DNA of 64,000 bases from Nocardioides sp. SYSU D00038 (lineage in GTDB: Bacteria; Actinomycetota; Actinomycetes; Propionibacteriales; Nocardioidaceae). The stretch is from positions 25,533 through 89,532 of the forward strand of contig NZ_JAFFJT010000034.1 of the NCBI RefSeq assembly GCF_016924665.1, written 5' to 3'. This document shows positions 33,831 to 42,446 of the stretch, one piece after another. The position numbers and the translations under genes are program-made. How positions within the stretch are numbered: position 1 is the first letter of the stretch; each line of letters starts with the position of its first letter. The notes below the pieces were generated by a model, which worked only from the letters and a program-made list of their open reading frames with translations, was not told the DNA's origin and searched no databases.

Positions 33831-35252
33831 GTGCGCACGCGCATCACCACCACGCTCGCCGTGCTCGTCGCCACCGCGCTGGCCGGCGCCGGCCTGATCG
33901 TCTACGCCATCGAGAGCCAGCGGCTGGTCGACCAGAGCGTGCGCGAGATCGAGCAGGAGCTCGACGAGTTCGCGGTGCTGCAGCAGGAGGAGTCGTTCAC
34001 CTCCGTCGAGGCGCTGCTGCGGGGCTTCCTGACCCGCAACGTCCCCGACGACGACGAGCTCCTCGTCGGCTGGATCGGCGACGGGTCCGAGAAGGTCGCC
34101 TTCCCCAGCGACGACCCCCTGCTCGGGGACCCGGCGTTCGACGACGCCGTCGGCCCGCTCGTGGCCGAGGGCGGGTCGACCCGGCTCACCACCGACCCCG
34201 GCGGCGAGCACCTGGTCACCGTGCAGGCCGTGAGCCTGCGCGACGGCGACGAGACCGGGGCCTTGGTCGTGGTGGTGCACACCGACGAGGACCGCGAGGA
34301 GCTGCTCGACACGATGCGCACCTACGCGGTCGTCGCCGCGCTCTCGCTGCTGCTGATCACGGCGATCGCGGCGTGGCAGTCGGGGCGGCTGCTGGCGCCG
34401 CTGCGGGCGCTGCGCGAGACCGCCGACGAGATCACCGAGACCGACCTGTCGCTGCGGCTGCCGGTCACCGGCAACGACGACATCACCGCCCTGACCCGCA
34501 CCGTCAACGGCATGCTCGACCGGCTGGAACTGGCGTTCGTCGGCCAGCGGCAGTTCCTCGACGACGCCGGGCACGAGCTCAAGACCCCGCTGACCGTGCT
34601 GCGCGGCCACCTCGAGCTGCTCGACGCCGCCAGCCCGGCGGAGGTCGACCAGACCCGGGCGCTGCTGCTCGACGAGGTCGACCGGATGGCCCGCCTGGTC
34701 GGCGACCTGATCCTGCTCGCCAAGAGCGACCGGCCCGACTTCGTCACCCCCGCCCCCACCCCCCTGACCGAGCTCACCGTCGAGGTGCTCGCCAAGGCTC
34801 GCGCGCTGGGTCCGCGGGCGTGGACGCTCGACGGCGCCGCCGACGTCGTCGTACGCCTCGACGAGCAGCGGATCACCCAGGCTCTCCTCCAGCTGGCCGA
34901 CAACGCCGTCAAGCACACCCACGAGGGCGACGTGGTCGCCGTCGGCTCGTCGTACGACGAGGGACCGGACGGCGGCTGGGTGCGGCTCTGGGTGCGCGAC
35001 ACCGGCCCGGGCATCGCGGCCGCCGACCGCGAGCTGGTCTTCGAGCGCTTCGGGCGCAGCCGCACCAGCCCCGACGACGAGGGGTTCGGCCTCGGGCTGT
35101 CGATCGTCGCCGCGATCGCCACCGCCCACCACGGCACGGTGCACGTCGAGGACGCCGAGCCGCACGGCGCGAGGGTCGTGCTCACCCTGCCCGCCACCCG
35201 CACCGACGTACCCGCTCCCGCTGCCGAGGAGGACCCGTGGCCCGCATCCTGA
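33831..35252 (+). CDS. Sensor histidine kinase
   Basis: A 473-residue membrane sensor kinase. A first membrane helix (TTTLAVLVATALAGAGLIVYA) is followed by an extracytoplasmic domain of about 130 residues rich in acidic residues, a second helix (TYAVVAALSLLLITAIAAW), a HAMP domain, the HisKA box FLDDAGHELKTPL with phospho-acceptor H248, and HATPase motifs LADNAVKHT, VRDTGPGIA and GFGLGLSIV. The start chosen is the GTG at 33831, just before the first helix; an upstream ATG at 33726 would overlap the Asp-rich gene. Its stop overlaps the response regulator start by 16 bases. The signal is unknown. Confidence 0.9.
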   Translation: MRTRITTTLAVLVATALAGAGLIVYAIESQRLVDQSVREIEQELDEFAVLQQEESFTSVEALLRGFLTRNVPDDDELLVGWIGDGSEKVAFPSDDPLLGDPAFDDAVGPLVAEGGSTRLTTDPGGEHLVTVQAVSLRDGDETGALVVVVHTDEDREELLDTMRTYAVVAALSLLLITAIAAWQSGRLLAPLRALRETADEITETDLSLRLPVTGNDDITALTRTVNGMLDRLELAFVGQRQFLDDAGHELKTPLTVLRGHLELLDAASPAEVDQTRALLLDEVDRMARLVGDLILLAKSDRPDFVTPAPTPLTELTVEVLAKARALGPRAWTLDGAADVVVRLDEQRITQALLQLADNAVKHTHEGDVVAVGSSYDEGPDGGWVRLWVRDTGPGIAAADRELVFERFGRSRTSPDDEGFGLGLSIVAAIATAHHGTVHVEDAEPHGARVVLTLPATRTDVPAPAAEEDPWPAS

Positions 35253-35905
35253 TCGTCGAGGACGAGGAGCGGATCGCCTCCTTCGTCGCCAAGGGCCTGC
35301 GCGCCGAGGGCCACACCGCCACCGTCGTCGCCGACGGGCGGGTCGGCCTCGACGAGGCGCTGGGCGGCGGCTTCGACCTGATGGTGCTCGACATCGGGCT
35401 GCCGTCGCTCGACGGGTTCTCGGTGCTCGACCAGCTGCGCTCGCAGGGCTCCCGGATGCCGGTGATCGTGCTGACCGCCCGCGACTCGGTCACCGACACC
35501 GTCTCCGCGCTGGAGGGCGGCGCCGACGACTACATGCCCAAGCCGTTCCGGTTCGCCGAGCTGATCGCGCGCATCCACCTGCGGCTGCGCCAGCAGGCCG
35601 ACGCCGGCACCGAGCGTCCCGATGCCCTCGAGGCCGCCGGCGTCCGCCTCGACCTCCGCACCCGCCGCGCCACCGTCGACGCCCGCGAGGTGGACCTGTC
35701 GGCCCGCGAGTTCGCCCTCGCCGAGATCTTCATGCGCAACGCCGGCCAGGTGCTCTCGCGCGAGCAGCTGCTCGACCAGGTCTGGGGCTTCGACTTCGAC
35801 CCCGGCTCCAACGTGGTCGACGTCTACGTCGGCTACCTGCGTCGCAAGTTCGGCTCGGCCACCATCGCCACCGTGCGGGGGATGGGCTACCGGTTCCAGC
35901 GATGA
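35237..35905 (+). CDS. OmpR-family response regulator
   Basis: A 222-residue regulator, partner of the upstream kinase. The receiver domain has the acidic pair EDEE near the N-terminus, phospho-acceptor D52 in LMVLDIGLPS, Thr in VIVLTARD and Lys in YMPKPF. The C-terminal winged helix is OmpR-like (VDLSAREFALAEIFMRNAGQ, then YVGYLRRKF and VRGMGYRFQ). Such regulators bind direct or inverted hexamer repeats; the two GATGAG-type sites at 33339 and 39864 are candidate targets. The GTG start overlaps the kinase gene by 16 bases, giving coupled synthesis. Confidence 0.93.
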   Translation: MARILIVEDEERIASFVAKGLRAEGHTATVVADGRVGLDEALGGGFDLMVLDIGLPSLDGFSVLDQLRSQGSRMPVIVLTARDSVTDTVSALEGGADDYMPKPFRFAELIARIHLRLRQQADAGTERPDALEAAGVRLDLRTRRATVDAREVDLSAREFALAEIFMRNAGQVLSREQLLDQVWGFDFDPGSNVVDVYVGYLRRKFGSATIATVRGMGYRFQR

Positions 35906-35971
35906 GGTCGCCCGCAGGTCCCTAGACTGCCGCACGGTCACGCGATCCGACCCCAAGAGCGGAGGACAGTC

Positions 35972-36439
35972 ATGGGGGGCTTACGGCTCCTTGTCGCTGG
36001 GGCAGTTGCTCTGGGCGCTCTCGGGTGCTCGGCCGACGACAGCGGGCCGGCCCCGGCGTCGGGGACCGGGCCTGGGAACGGGACCGGGACCGGGACCGGA
36101 TCACCCGAATCCTCGGTGCCGACATCGCGTGCGACCACGGCCGTCTTCTGCCAGCTGGACAACGTCCCGGCTCGGGCCCGACCCGGCACCACTCCTCGCG
36201 CTGCGGCCACGACCGTCGCGCCCGCCGGCACGACCCTGGCGAGGTGGCGCCCTGGTTCCCGCCCCGGACGCCCGCAGTTCTACGCGCTGGACGGCGACCA
36301 GGTCACCGCAGCCGTCATCGTCGCAGCACGGGCTCACGGCTGGGTCGTCACCGAGTTCCACGAGTGCACGGGGACGCTCCCGGCCGTCGTCGAGAGACCG
36401 GTGCAAGGAGAGCCGCGGAGCACCATAACGCCGTGGTAG
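35972..36439 (+). CDS. Lipoprotein of unknown function
   Basis: A 155-residue probable lipoprotein. The signal peptide is MGGLRLLVAGAVALGALGC with lipobox cysteine C19, followed by a Gly/Thr/Pro/Ser-rich linker (GTGPGNGTGTGTG). Two more cysteines (VFCQLDN and FHECTGT) could form a disulfide. No domain is recognised; part of the sequence (PGSRPGRPQFYALDGDQVTA) is hydrophilic and folded-looking. The TCS operon ends 66 bases upstream, so it may share its transcription or have its own promoter. Confidence 0.68.
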   Translation: MGGLRLLVAGAVALGALGCSADDSGPAPASGTGPGNGTGTGTGSPESSVPTSRATTAVFCQLDNVPARARPGTTPRAAATTVAPAGTTLARWRPGSRPGRPQFYALDGDQVTAAVIVAARAHGWVVTEFHECTGTLPAVVERPVQGEPRSTITPW

Positions 36440-36576
36440 GGGCTGAGAGCGCGCGTCCTCATCCGGTGGTGGCGGCGCCGGCAGGAGCAGGTTCGCAACC
36501 CGGTGCAGGTGACTGAGGCGTACGTCCGGGTCCCTGCGCGCTTCACCGTTTCCGTGTATTCGATTAATGACACGAA

Positions 36577-36607
36577 TGAACCATTTAATTGGCCCATTTG
36601 AACCATT
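36577..36607. promoter_or_regulatory. Direct repeats in an AT-rich promoter region
   Basis: TGAACCATT occurs at 36577-36585 and again at 36599-36607, 22 bases apart (about two helical turns). They lie in the most AT-rich stretch of the window, about 105 bases upstream of the DUF2510 gene, and could be an operator. The gap from 36440 to 36712 holds no convincing gene. Confidence 0.4.
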
Positions 36608-36712
36608 CGCGTGACAACGCGCTTTGCGTCATTCATTGTGGCGTCACACGGATCGAGCAGCGCGCACCTTGGTCTGTACCCGAATCGGCGCGGACTACGG
36701 GGAGACACTGCC

Positions 36713-37447
<735 letters not shown>

Positions 37448-37743
37448 CCTGGCGCGTCGTCGGGTCCGCTGGTGGTAGCCAATGTTGCTGGCTTGGAGCA
37501 CGACGTGTGTTCTCGGCAGTCACGACGGTGATCGCGACTCGTTTGCCCAAGCGCTGACCGCGTTGCGCGTCGTCGCCGGGCTCGACGTGAACATCTGACG
37601 GGGGCGATGTCGTCCACTGAGGCGTCGTGGCCGGTACGGGTCCGGTAGAACACCATGGGTTCGACGACTTGCGGCTTCGTCGCCCCGGTCCGGTGACCGA
37701 CGAACTTGGGGCGAGCAACCACCCTCGGCCAAAGCGGCCGGCC
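37448..37743. other. Gene-free stretch with possible gene remnant
   Basis: About 300 bases between the DUF2510 gene and repeat cluster 2. No convincing start or intact frame. On the minus strand short in-frame segments look weakly protein-like (for example RTGATKPQVVEPMVFYRTRT), shifting between frames, which would fit a decayed gene. No family was recognised. Confidence 0.35.
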
Positions 37744-37896
37744 CATCGCCGACCCAGCGCTCGTTGACGTCGAGGTGCGCCGACCCGGCGTCAATTGACG
37801 CCGGCTCGGCGAAACCTGGGCTGCCCGCGGTGGTTGCGGGAGGCGTTCGTCTCACCGGGTTTCGAGACACGACTTCGTCGTTCCTCAACCAGCGCG
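37744..37896 (+). repeat. Direct repeat unit A of cluster 2
   Basis: A 153-base unit starting CATCGCCGACCCAGCGC and ending CCTCAACCAGCGCG. It contains the perfect palindrome CGGCGTCAATTGACGCCG near 37788 and the GGTTTCGAG module. Copy B lies 240 bases downstream (37984-38137). Confidence 0.8.
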
Positions 37897-37983
37897 CGGT
37901 GGTTGAGGAAGTCGCGCTAGCGACTGTCTCGAAACCCCCCGCCGTCCGAACGCCCTCCCGTAACCATGGGATGAGCGTTGGGG

Positions 37984-38137
37984 TATCGCCGACCCGGCGC
38001 TTGTCGACGCCGTGGTGCGCCGAGCCGTCGTTAATTGACGACGGCTCGGCGAGACCTGGGTCGCCCGCGGTGGTTGCGGGAGGACGGTCGTCTCACCGGG
38101 TTTCGAGACACGACTTCGTCGTTCCTCAACCAGCGCG
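37984..38137 (+). repeat. Direct repeat unit B of cluster 2
   Basis: The second copy, with the palindrome changed to GCCGTCGTTAATTGACGACG-type arms. Relative to unit A both arms have changed (GGCG/CGCC to GTCG/CGAC), so pairing is kept. Confidence 0.8.
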
Positions 38138-38257
38138 ACGGAGGCGTTCGTCTCGCCGGGTACGAGTGAAGGACTTCGTCCTTCCTCGACCAACGAGGGC
38201 ACAAGCCCGCGTAGTGCTGGCGGCGCGAGCTTGCGAGTGCCGGCAGTGCGCCGTCAC

Positions 38258-38342
38258 ACCTGGTCGCGAGAGGCTCGGGGTCAGGGGCGCGAAGCGCCGA
38301 AGGGAACCCTTGACGCCGAGACCCGACCAGGTAAGCGCGCGG
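38258..38342 (-). repeat. Long hairpin of repeat cluster 2
   Basis: On the minus strand the outer arms ACCTGGTCG and CGACCAGGT pair exactly, and inner arms CTCGG/CCGAG and GTCAAGGG/CCCCTGAC pair with one wobble. It is homologous to the hairpin at 13703-13779, which has different outer arms. Confidence 0.78.
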
Positions 38343-38465
38343 GCAACCCGAGTCAGCACCGGAACCACCCAAGCAAGGGAGGGCGTTCGTCTCGCCGGGT
38401 TTCGAGGCTCGTCGCTAGCGCTCCTCGCACCTCAACCAGCGCCAGTCGCACCCCAGCCGCAAGCG

Positions 38466-39347
38466 TCAACGCACCTTCCACCCCGCCAGCTGCGGGCGGG
38501 GGACCCGGGCGAGGACGGGCTCGAGGGCCTCGGCGACCTCGTGCGGGAGGGGACGGGCCGCGGGGTCCTTGGACAACCCGGCGAGGAGCACCTTGGCCAC
38601 CTCCGGAGGCGTGCGGTCGGGGAGGTCGTGGGGGTCGTCGGTGAGCTGGGGGAAGCGGCGGCCGCGGTCGGGGTGGTCGGGGTCGCCGTCGTCGAAGGGG
38701 CGGTAGCCGGCGACGGCCTCGAAGAGGGTGGCGCACAGCCCCCAGACGTCGCTGGCCGGGCCGGGCACGCCGTACGGGCCGCCCGGGTGGGCCTGCTCGG
38801 GCGCGAGGTAGAAGTCGGTGCCGATCTCGACCTCGAGGGCAGCGGCCGCGTCGACGGTGCGGGCGACCGAGAGATCGATCAGGCGGGCCGGTGCGCCCAT
38901 GATGACGTTGCTGGGCTTGACGTCGAGGTGCACCCAGCCGAGGCGGCGCAGGTAGTGCAGGGCGCTGGCGATCTCGATGGCGAGCGGCAGGTACTGCTGC
39001 TCCTGGAGCGGACCGTAGCGGCGCACCAGCGACGACAATCGGGGCCCGTCGATGTGCTCGAGCACGACGTGCGGCCGCTCGCCCTCGAGCTCGTGCCGCA
39101 GGCCGCGCACCACCACCGGGTGGTTGACCGCGGCCAGCGCCGACACCTCCCGCCGCAGCCCACGGAGGCTGGCGGCGTCCGCGACCTGCGCGGGCCGGAC
39201 CACCTTGACCACCACGGGGGCGTAGGTGATCTCGTCGAACGCCAGGTACGCCTCGTACGACGACCCGCCGCCCAGCAGCTTCACCGCCGTCAGGTCGGGC
39301 GTGATCGGGTCGCCCTCGGCGAGGTCCCAGGTGTCGGTGCTGCCCAT
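38466..39347 (-). CDS. Soluble Ser/Thr protein kinase
   Basis: A 293-residue Hanks-type kinase with no membrane segment or extracellular domain. Visible residues: glycine-rich loop LGGGSSYEAYLAF, ATP lysine K48 in VVVKVV, E67 in the C-helix, the catalytic loop WVHLDVKPSNVIM (D142, K144, N147), D158 in LIDLSVAR, the APE-like motif YLAPEQAHPG, and DVWGLCATLFE. The magnesium motif reads DLS rather than DFG, but the Asp is kept, so activity is expected. Substrates unknown. The stop lies 20 bases from repeat cluster 2. Confidence 0.9.
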   Translation of the reverse strand: MGSTDTWDLAEGDPITPDLTAVKLLGGGSSYEAYLAFDEITYAPVVVKVVRPAQVADAASLRGLRREVSALAAVNHPVVVRGLRHELEGERPHVVLEHIDGPRLSSLVRRYGPLQEQQYLPLAIEIASALHYLRRLGWVHLDVKPSNVIMGAPARLIDLSVARTVDAAAALEVEIGTDFYLAPEQAHPGGPYGVPGPASDVWGLCATLFEAVAGYRPFDDGDPDHPDRGRRFPQLTDDPHDLPDRTPPEVAKVLLAGLSKDPAARPLPHEVAEALEPVLARVPRPQLAGWKVR

Positions 39348-39375
39348 CGGTCAACCTTCCCGGTGCGCGTCGCGG

Positions 39376-39792
39376 TCAGCGACGGGTGTCGTTGCGCGAC
39401 TTGTCGTTGGTGGAGTTGGCCGACCAGTCCCGCTTCTTCTTGCCGGGCCCGTCGTTGGTCCAGTCGCGGGTCTTGTCGCTGCGGCTGTGGTCGCGGTCGC
39501 GGGAGACCTTGGTGGACCGGCTGTTGGTGTGGTCACGCGTCGACCGGCTCGACCCCGTGTTGGTGTTGCCGTTGGTGCGGGTGCCGTTGGTCCGGGTGTC
39601 GCGGCTGGCCTGCCGGGCGTTGGTGTCGTCGTCATCGTCGTCGTCGACGGTCACGACCACCTTGGCGCTCTCGTCGTCACGCTTGACGAACGCGTCGTCG
39701 CCGGCGAACGCCGCCGGGGTGCCGACGGCGACCAGGCCGGCCGTCACCGAGCCGGCGAGCCCGAGCAGGCCGACGGTCACGATCTTCTTCAT
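39376..39792 (-). CDS. Secreted low-complexity Asn/Thr/Arg/Asp-rich protein
   Basis: A 138-residue protein with a clear signal peptide (MKKIVTVGLLGLAGSVTAGL, cleavage after AFA), a short acidic run (VVVTVDDDDDDDTN) and a long hydrophilic tail of TRTNG, STRDHTNSRSTKVSRD and KTRDWTNDGPG type repeats, probably disordered. GAGAGGA lies six bases before the ATG. It has the general plan of the Asp-rich exported protein at 33401 (signal, then charged repeats) and shares a candidate operator with it. It lies 28 bases upstream of the kinase gene, perhaps co-transcribed. Function unknown. Confidence 0.72.
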   Translation of the reverse strand: MKKIVTVGLLGLAGSVTAGLVAVGTPAAFAGDDAFVKRDDESAKVVVTVDDDDDDDTNARQASRDTRTNGTRTNGNTNTGSSRSTRDHTNSRSTKVSRDRDHSRSDKTRDWTNDGPGKKKRDWSANSTNDKSRNDTRR

Positions 39793-39855
39793 GGGAGTTC
39801 CTCTCGTCGTGGGGCTGACGAGTGGAACTCTGGCCCGGCGCGGTGAGCCGCCGAT

Positions 39856-39876
39856 GAGCCCCCGATGAGGGGGCTC
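39856..39876 (-). terminator. Hairpin downstream of the acyltransferase gene
   Basis: GAGCCCCC and GGGGGCTC form an eight-base stem around a five-base loop, nine bases after the acyltransferase stop. No long U-run follows on the minus strand, so termination is plausible but not certain; the same bases overlap the candidate operator at 39864-39880. Confidence 0.5.
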
Positions 39877-39880
39877 TCAT
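39864..39880. promoter_or_regulatory. Candidate operator, copy 2
   Basis: GATGAGGGGGCTCTCAT, 72 bases upstream of the secreted protein start at 39792 and matching the site at 33339-33355 in 14 of 17 positions. A further GATGAG half-site lies 11 bases away at 39853-39858. Confidence 0.5.
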
Positions 39881-39884
39881 GTGG

Positions 39885-40811
39885 TCAGCGGCGCCAGGCC
39901 GCGAGCCGGCGCCGGGGGGCGTCGGCGACCGGCGACTCGGTCTGCTCCCAGACCCGCCGCCACTGCGCGACCTGCGGCCCCGACGGGTCCGGCGTGGTGC
40001 CGGCGGCCGCCCGCTGCTGCGACTCCCACCAGGTCGTGCGGTCCTCGTCGAGGAGTCCGGCCACGGCCTGCCGGATCCGGGGCGCGAAGTCGCGCACCGA
40101 CTCCTCCGGGTCGGGCCGCAGCGGCTCGCCGAACCGGATGGTCAGCTGGCGCCGACCGCCGCCCGGCCAGCCCTGGCCGCGCGGCATGGCGGCGAAGGTG
40201 CCGCGGTGGGCGACCGGCACGACCGGCACGCCGTACTGGTGCGCCAGGAACGCCGCACCCATCCGGAAGCTGCCCATCCAGCCGTCCTTGGACCGGGTGC
40301 CCTCGGGGAAGATCACCAGGCTCCAGCCCTGGTCGAGCACCTCGCCCGGCGTGGTCGCCATCGCGCCGCCGCGGCGGTCGATCGGGAAGGTGTTGAACAG
40401 GATCGAGGAGCCGACCGCGCGCCACCACGTGTCGAAGAAGTAGTCGGCCGCCGCCGCCACCGCCGTACGACGGCGCCACTCGGTCGGCAGCGACAGCAGG
40501 ATCAGCGGCGTGTCGAGGTGCGAGGCGTGGTTGGCCGCGAAGATGACCGGCCCCTCGATGCGCTCGAGCACGTCGAGACCCTCGACGTGTGTGCGCACCT
40601 GGGAGCGGAACAGCGGCTCGAGGCCGCCCTTCTGGGCCAGCTCGCGCGCCACCATCGCGGGCTTGCGCCGCGACCACTCGCTGCGAAACACCGGGTTCCG
40701 CGCCGGCAGCACGAACTCCTCGGCCGAGCGCGGCACCTGCGAGCGCCGCCCCCAGCGCCAGCCGCGTGCGGTCCGGCGGACGTCGTCGACCGACTCCCTC
40801 AGGAAGCTCAT
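39885..40811 (-). CDS. PlsC-type lysophospholipid acyltransferase
   Basis: A 308-residue acyltransferase of the PlsC (AGPAT) family. The catalytic NHASHLD box has H95 and D100; the substrate-binding block is VIFPEGTRS (E170-R173) and VPVVPVAHRG follows. The enzyme transfers an acyl chain to a lysophospholipid or related alcohol, here membrane-associated by a hydrophobic patch but without a strong transmembrane helix. It is the last gene of the four-gene operon and its ATG overlaps the LarA-like stop as ATGA, so the two are coupled. The natural acceptor in this operon is unknown. Confidence 0.9.
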   Translation of the reverse strand: MSFLRESVDDVRRTARGWRWGRRSQVPRSAEEFVLPARNPVFRSEWSRRKPAMVARELAQKGGLEPLFRSQVRTHVEGLDVLERIEGPVIFAANHASHLDTPLILLSLPTEWRRRTAVAAAADYFFDTWWRAVGSSILFNTFPIDRRGGAMATTPGEVLDQGWSLVIFPEGTRSKDGWMGSFRMGAAFLAHQYGVPVVPVAHRGTFAAMPRGQGWPGGGRRQLTIRFGEPLRPDPEESVRDFAPRIRQAVAGLLDEDRTTWWESQQRAAAGTTPDPSGPQVAQWRRVWEQTESPVADAPRRRLAAWRR

Positions 40812-42388
40812 CGCACGTGGGCCAGCAGGTGCGGCGGGTTGTGGAGGTAGGTGATCGACGGGTCGGTGCCGACGGTGCCCGACGCCATCTCCAGCGCGTC
40901 CTGCAGCGTGGTGGCCGCGCGGAACCCGAGCCGGGCCGCCGCCTTGCGGTCGCCGCCCACCCAGATCACGTCGCCGACGTGGTCCATCGCGTGCGCCGCC
41001 CAGTACCACATGTAGAACGGGTGCACGCCGTGGTAGGCGTGCGAGGTGCGGTAGAGGTGGATGTACCACGGGTCGTGGGCGAACTGGGCCTCGTACTTCT
41101 CCCCCACCACCGCCGGGTCGGTCGACTCCGCGAGGACCTCCTCGTAGAAGTCGACGTACGACGGGTGGTGCAGCTGGTTGAAGCCCTCGTCGAGCGGGTG
41201 GTAGAGGATCACCGCACCGCCCTTCCGGACGACGGGCTGGCCGAGGTAGCTGTTGAAGTAGTAGCCCAGCCCCATGCAGGTCGCGAGGATCGGGTTCATC
41301 GACGAGTTGACGTTGTAGGGGCCCAGGTAGGGCACGCCCATCACCAGCACGTCGGACTGCCCCTGCACCTCCACCAGGTGCTGCTCGTGCACCTTCTCGA
41401 GCGTCAGCTTGTGCACGCCCTCGACCTCACCGGCGTTGATGCCGGTGAGCCCGTAGACCGAGCGCAGGTCGTGGAACATCTTGTGCTTGAGCCGCGGCGG
41501 GGCCAGCGCGAGGCCGCGGCGCATGCCGAGCATCGTCGCCTGGTCCTTGATCGACCACTCCCACTCGCGCTTCTGGAAGAAGTCGTAGGGCTTGGGGAAG
41601 ACGTTGTTGTCGACCGTGGTCTCGATCTGGAAGATCTTGGTGTGCTCGCGCACCACCGCCCCCATCCGCCAGGCCGAGTGGTGCATCGCGGAGTGCTTGT
41701 GGTCCATGAACGACCGCGAGTGCACCATCGTCTTGGCGTTGTGGTGGTGCTTGAGCGACTGGTACGACGCCAGCCCGATCGGCACCGACTTGTGGCCGCC
41801 GTCCATCGCCACCAGGTTGATGTTGACGTAGACCAGCAGGTCCGACTCGGCGGCCCGCTTGTTGATCTCGACGTCCTCCCCCTTGTCGGTGGTGCCCATG
41901 TGGAGGAGGTTGTCGCGGTCCTCGGCGTCGTGGTTGTAGAGCTTCCCCTGCGGGAAGAACGAGCGGAACACGCGCTCCCCCACGATGTGCTTGAGCTCGG
42001 CCGGGGTCATCCGCCGGTGCAGCGCGTTGGCCGCCACGATCTCGACGTCGTCGACGCCGGCCGCGGCCGCCATCGTCAGCACCTGCTCGATGATCAGCTG
42101 GCGCAGGTCGGGCCTGCGCATCGACGGCAGCGGCAGCGAGATGTCGTCGAAGGCGATCGTCAGCCGCATGCCGGCGAACAGGAGCTCGGGCAGCGGCTCC
42201 ATGTCGACGGGGTTGAGCAGCGCGTGCCGGATCGCCTCGTCGACGTCGGGCACGGTCGGGATCGACTCCGGCGGGTAGACGACCCGGGTGCCGAGCGGGA
42301 AACTCTCCAGCCGGAACCCCAGGCCCTCGTGGACCACCAGGGGCGGGGTGCGGTCGTCGACCTCGAGCACGAAACCTGGGCGACTCAT
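40808..42388 (-). CDS. LarA-type (nickel pincer) hydroxyacid racemase homologue
   Basis: A 526-residue protein with the lactate racemase/DUF2088 domain. Candidate LarA cofactor residues are visible: H124 in ANALHRRMTP, H153 in LYNHDAED, K200 in GGHKSVPIG and H214-H216 in LKHHHN, after an FDDISLPLP block. LarA enzymes use a nickel-pincer nucleotide to racemise or epimerise alpha-hydroxy acids by hydride transfer. This protein is about 100 residues longer than typical LarA (around 420) because of an extended C-terminal region, and no larB, larC or larE maturation genes lie in the window. It sits between a zinc alcohol dehydrogenase and PlsC, which suggests a hydroxylated lipid precursor as substrate; that is inference. 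Confidence 0.8.
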   Translation of the reverse strand: MSRPGFVLEVDDRTPPLVVHEGLGFRLESFPLGTRVVYPPESIPTVPDVDEAIRHALLNPVDMEPLPELLFAGMRLTIAFDDISLPLPSMRRPDLRQLIIEQVLTMAAAAGVDDVEIVAANALHRRMTPAELKHIVGERVFRSFFPQGKLYNHDAEDRDNLLHMGTTDKGEDVEINKRAAESDLLVYVNINLVAMDGGHKSVPIGLASYQSLKHHHNAKTMVHSRSFMDHKHSAMHHSAWRMGAVVREHTKIFQIETTVDNNVFPKPYDFFQKREWEWSIKDQATMLGMRRGLALAPPRLKHKMFHDLRSVYGLTGINAGEVEGVHKLTLEKVHEQHLVEVQGQSDVLVMGVPYLGPYNVNSSMNPILATCMGLGYYFNSYLGQPVVRKGGAVILYHPLDEGFNQLHHPSYVDFYEEVLAESTDPAVVGEKYEAQFAHDPWYIHLYRTSHAYHGVHPFYMWYWAAHAMDHVGDVIWVGGDRKAAARLGFRAATTLQDALEMASGTVGTDPSITYLHNPPHLLAHVR

Positions 42389-42446
42389 CGGCGAATCTCT
42401 CCTGACGTGTGGATCTGGTGCTGGGCGCCCGCGCGCCGGTCGGCGC

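Larger units (their letters stand above)
37744..38445. repeat. Palindromic repeat cluster 2
   Basis: A gene-free array of palindromic modules related to cluster 1 at 13.6-14.0 kb but mostly in the opposite orientation. It contains two direct copies of a 153-154-base unit (37744-37896 and 37984-38137), modules GGTTTCGAG-hairpin-CCTCAACCA at 37857-37894, 37900-37940, 38098-38135 and 38394-38440, a GAAGGACTTCGTCCTTC variant at 38170-38186, a long hairpin at 38258-38342, and the 40-base core shared with cluster 1 at 38215-38254. Reading frames crossing it are not credible genes. Confidence 0.85.

Noticed and set aside
37764..39686. A 640-residue plus-strand frame
   Set aside because: It runs through repeat cluster 2 and antisense to the Ser/Thr kinase and secreted protein genes.
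39856..39876. The GAGCCCCC hairpin as only a terminator
   Set aside because: It lacks a clear U-tract and its right half matches the operator copy at 33339-33355, so a terminator-only reading is uncertain; both calls are listed.
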